Shown here: positions 61,693 to 64,000 of the stretch, in pieces | Layout: each line of letters begins with the position of its first letter | Numbering within the stretch: position 1 is the stretch's first letter | Assembly (NCBI GenBank): GCA_015065325.1 | Contig: SVQO01000005.1 | Coordinates: 42,638 to 106,637, forward strand | DNA from: Oscillospiraceae bacterium | Lineage (GTDB): Bacteria; Bacillota; Clostridia; Oscillospirales; SIG627 | DNA length: 64,000 bases | Reading direction: 5' to 3' | Translations under genes and position numbers: made by a program | The notes under the pieces: generated by a model | Seen by the model: only the letters and a program-made list of their open reading frames with translations | Databases searched by the model: none | What the model was told of the DNA's origin: nothing

Positions 61693-62364
61693 ATGAAGCT
61701 TTTGATCGTTGATGACGAGTTAAAGATTCGTACGATAATTCGAAAATATGCTGAATTTGACGGGTTTGAAGTTGAAGAAGCATGTGATGGTATGCAGGCG
61801 GTATCGCTGTGCAAACTGAATGTTTATGATCTTGTGATCGTTGACGTGATGATGCCTGAATTGGATGGTTTTTCCGCTGTTCGTGAGATCAGAAAATTCA
61901 GCAACGTTCCGGTTTTGATGTTGTCAGCACGGGGGGAGGAGTACGATCGAATTCATGGGTTTGAACTTGGAATTGACGATTACGTGGTTAAGCCTTTTTC
62001 TCCCAAGGAACTTATGATGCGCGTTCAGGCAATTCTGAGTCGTGTAAATCGAAAAAACGAAAACGATTCTGCCAATCTGTTCGTTTTGGATGGATTGAAG
62101 ATCGATTTTTCTGCAAGGATCGTTTCCATCGACGGTGAACGAATAGATCTTTCCCCAAAAGAGTATGAATTGCTGTTTTATCTTGTGAAGAACAAAAATT
62201 TGGCGTTAAGCCGTGAAAAATTGATTTGCGACGTTTGGGGTTACGATTTTTACGGAGACGATCGAACGCTGGATACTCATATTAAGCTGTTGAGAAAGAG
62301 TCTTGGTGTATATGCCAAGCAAATCGTGACGCTCAGAGGGGTAGGGTATCGTTTTGAGGCGTAA
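61693..62364 (+). CDS. OmpR-family response regulator
   Basis: The 223-aa protein has a receiver domain (LLIVDDE at 3-9, phospho-acceptor Asp51 in VIVDVMMPE, and the conserved Lys in VKPFSP) and a C-terminal winged-helix DNA-binding domain (EYELLFYLVKNKNLALSREKL, DDRTLDTHIKLLRKSLG and GVGYRF). AAGGAG lies 8 bases upstream. It overlaps the sensor kinase gene by 11 bases. The sortase gene upstream may be a target, but nothing in the sequence shows the signal. Confidence 0.92.
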   Translation: MKLLIVDDELKIRTIIRKYAEFDGFEVEEACDGMQAVSLCKLNVYDLVIVDVMMPELDGFSAVREIRKFSNVPVLMLSARGEEYDRIHGFELGIDDYVVKPFSPKELMMRVQAILSRVNRKNENDSANLFVLDGLKIDFSARIVSIDGERIDLSPKEYELLFYLVKNKNLALSREKLICDVWGYDFYGDDRTLDTHIKLLRKSLGVYAKQIVTLRGVGYRFEA

Positions 62365-63856
62365 TTTCGGTGTGAAATCAAAGCTTTTGATTTCTTTTAT
62401 AGCGTTTAGCGTTGTCGTAATAACTTTGCTCTGGCTGCTTGAAGTTGTTTTTCTTGATCAAATCTACCGATCAATTAAAATCAGTTCCGTCCGAAATGCT
62501 GCTGAAGAATTACACGGTTTGAGTGACGAGCAATTATTGCGTTTTTCGCAAGAAACATCTTCTTCTGTTGGATTGTGTGTCAGTATATACGACGATTCTC
62601 TGAACGTGATCGGAGAAGGACATAACGGTGGCCGATGTGTTGTTCACAATGTTTCTTCAAGAACGATCAAAACTTTTTTTGAAGCAACGAAGGAGTTTGA
62701 AGGAGCGCGGTTTGAGAGCCACTTATCTGCCGAAGAAATCACGAGTATTTTAAAAAGAAATCAACACGTTTTGGATTTTTATCAATTCCCGCCCGGTTTC
62801 TTTTTTGAACGAGATCACACAAGTGAATCCACTTCGGGAACGTACGACTGCGTTCTTTACAGTCAAATTTTTGAAAATGATGTGGGCGAGGAACGATATG
62901 CGCTGATTTCAGCGGTGCTTTTGCCTATTGAACCGACAGTACAGACAATTCGTTTTATTTTGAACCTTTTGATCGGAATTCTTATTATCATTTCAGTTTT
63001 AATGTCCGTTATTCTTTCGAAGACGATTTCCGGTCCCATTGTGAAATTGAATAAGGCATCCAAATCTCTGCCTGAAGGCGATTTCGATGGACAAAATATC
63101 AAAGGTTATCGGGAGGTAGAGGAGCTTGCAGAAACTCTGCGTTTGTCCTCGTTGGAGATTCAGCAGGTTGATCGCTTGAGAAAAGAACTGATTGCGAATG
63201 TTTCTCATGATTTGCGAACGCCTCTCACGTTGATTTCCGGGTATAGTGAGGTTATGCGAGATATCCCCGGTGAAAACACCCCTGAGAATCTTCAGGTCGT
63301 GATCGATGAATCCCGCAGGCTTTCCGAGCTGGTTACCGACCTGATGGATTTGTCTAAGCTCGAAGCGGGAATGGAACAAATGAATTATGAAAAAGTTGAA
63401 ATCATATCGTTTGTTCGAAAAATCTTGTCTCGTTACGAGAAAATGACCGAGTTGCAAGGATTTTCTCTCTCCTTGGAAACTGATCTTGAAGAGGCTTACG
63501 TTTCAGCTGACGTTGTCAAACTGAATCAGATCGTTTACAATCTTGTGAACAACGCCATACACTATTGTGGCGAGGATCAATGTGTTATTGTGAAAATTTC
63601 GCTTGTTGACAACCGCGTCTTCATTGAGGTAATTGATCACGGCGAAGGAATTCCGGAGGATCAAATTGCTCTGATTTGGGATCGCTATTACCGAGTTGAT
63701 CGCAATCACCGCGCTTCGGCTGTTGGTACCGGTCTTGGTCTTTCCATTGTGAAAAAACTCTTGATACTTCATAACGCCGAGTATGGTGTGAGCAGTGCGC
63801 TTGGAAAGGGAAGTTCATTTTGGTTTTCCCTGGAGATATACCGTTCTGAATCATGA
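62354..63856 (+). CDS. Membrane sensor histidine kinase
   Basis: The frame has no ATG near the start; the TTG at 62354 (MRRNFGVKSK) after GAGGGGTAGGG is used, with GTG 62372 as an alternative. The 500-aa protein has two membrane helices (about 10-32 and 196-220) enclosing an extracellular sensor region, then HAMP, HisKA with the phospho-acceptor His in NVSHDLRTPLTLISGYSE, and HATPase_c with NAIHYC, DHGEGIPEDQI and GTGLGLSIVKKL. The layout is that of OmpR-type kinases. It pairs with the overlapping response regulator. No terminator-like repeat lies directly after its stop. Confidence 0.92.
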   Translation: MRRNFGVKSKLLISFIAFSVVVITLLWLLEVVFLDQIYRSIKISSVRNAAEELHGLSDEQLLRFSQETSSSVGLCVSIYDDSLNVIGEGHNGGRCVVHNVSSRTIKTFFEATKEFEGARFESHLSAEEITSILKRNQHVLDFYQFPPGFFFERDHTSESTSGTYDCVLYSQIFENDVGEERYALISAVLLPIEPTVQTIRFILNLLIGILIIISVLMSVILSKTISGPIVKLNKASKSLPEGDFDGQNIKGYREVEELAETLRLSSLEIQQVDRLRKELIANVSHDLRTPLTLISGYSEVMRDIPGENTPENLQVVIDESRRLSELVTDLMDLSKLEAGMEQMNYEKVEIISFVRKILSRYEKMTELQGFSLSLETDLEEAYVSADVVKLNQIVYNLVNNAIHYCGEDQCVIVKISLVDNRVFIEVIDHGEGIPEDQIALIWDRYYRVDRNHRASAVGTGLGLSIVKKLLILHNAEYGVSSALGKGSSFWFSLEIYRSES

Positions 63857-63888
63857 AATTAAGAGCTCCCCTCAAGTGAAATGATATA

Positions 63889-63927
63889 ATGTTGGTAGAC
63901 ACAAAAAAAGTGTCTACCAACATTTTT
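63889..63927 (+). repeat. Perfect 14-bp hairpin, possible IS end or attenuator
   Basis: ATGTTGGTAGACAC (63889-63902), seven A, then GTGTCTACCAACAT (63910-63923) followed by TTTT. A TATAAT lies at 63885-63890, touching the left arm. The hairpin precedes a transposase start by about 20 bases. It may stop outside transcription from entering an IS element, or contain the left inverted repeat of that element. Confidence 0.65.
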
Positions 63928-63946
63928 GTATAGGAGGAAAAAAGAG

Positions 63947-64000
63947 ATGGGACGGCCCAAGGGAGGAAAGAACCGAAGTCATAGCAAGGCAGAGAAGTTG
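63947..64000 (+). CDS. Start of a probable IS transposase ORF (partial)
   Basis: ATG 63947 follows TAGGAGG and opens the frame MGRPKGGKNRSHSKAEKL, which is cut off by the window edge. A short basic MxRPKGGKNR start is common in helix-turn-helix OrfA proteins of IS3-like elements. With only 18 codons the family cannot be fixed. The hairpin just upstream fits the left end of a mobile element. Confidence 0.5.
   Translation, partial: MGRPKGGKNRSHSKAEKL

Overview
The window looks like a chromosomal segment of an anaerobic member of Bacillota, class Clostridia, probably a gut or rumen organism. The evidence is strong AGGAGG-type ribosome sites, consensus sigma-A promoters (TTGACA-17-TATAAT), three T-box leaders, a ZTP riboswitch, a short HisG paired with HisZ, a YerC/TrpR-type regulator, a class B sortase and a four-subunit ferredoxin-dependent 2-oxoacid oxidoreductase. 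Base composition is moderate and even. I see no rRNA, tRNA, CRISPR array or prophage. The only mobile-element signal is a transposase start at the right edge.

Layout. 1-6335 is a mixed region. It holds the tail of a P-type ATPase, a small membrane ORF, a DUF4830 protein, an ABC-F ATPase with tcdA, a decayed glutamate dehydrogenase remnant, a DUF6273-type lipoprotein and a CapA-like protein. radC follows. 7338-17492 is a pyrimidine operon, pyrC-carB-pyrK-pyrD-pyrF-pyrE-pyrB, with guaB at its end. carA is absent and PyrB carries a PyrI-type zinc domain. 17511-29973 is a purine operon under a ZTP riboswitch: purE-purF-purM-purN-purO-purH-purD-purL-fhs. It uses a stand-alone IMP cyclohydrolase, a stand-alone AICAR transformylase, a one-chain PurL and a PurF without the usual glutaminase cysteine.

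30034-43871 is the most interesting part. Three T-box leaders, whose specifier codons I read in one shared register as AUC (Ile), GUA (Val) and CUC (Leu), each lie upstream of an acyl-CoA ligase gene. The first two ligases are paralogues fused to an N-terminal XRE-HTH plus cupin module. The third is fused to a xylose-isomerase-like TIM barrel and follows a LeuA-like protein that has lost its metal ligands. Between them are a branched-chain aminotransferase, a P-loop ATPase and VorDBAC-type 2-oxoacid:ferredoxin oxidoreductase genes. Together they suggest amino-acid-controlled salvage of branched-chain carboxylic acids: acid to acyl-CoA, reductive carboxylation to the 2-oxoacid, then transamination to Ile, Val or Leu.

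43894-51740 is a complete histidine operon led by a YerC-type regulator (hisZ-G-D-C-B-H-A-F-IE). 51783-58463 is an arginine operon (argH-C-J-B-D-F) with a perfect match to the ARG-box consensus between promoter and argH. 58441-60740 holds metY and an acetyl-type metA. 60744-63856 holds a class B sortase and an OmpR-type response regulator with its sensor kinase. The window ends in the first codons of a probable IS transposase behind a perfect 14-bp hairpin.

Starts were moved from the ORF track wherever a ribosome site clearly pointed to an internal ATG. Most other ORF-track lines are shadows on the opposite strand or in other frames.
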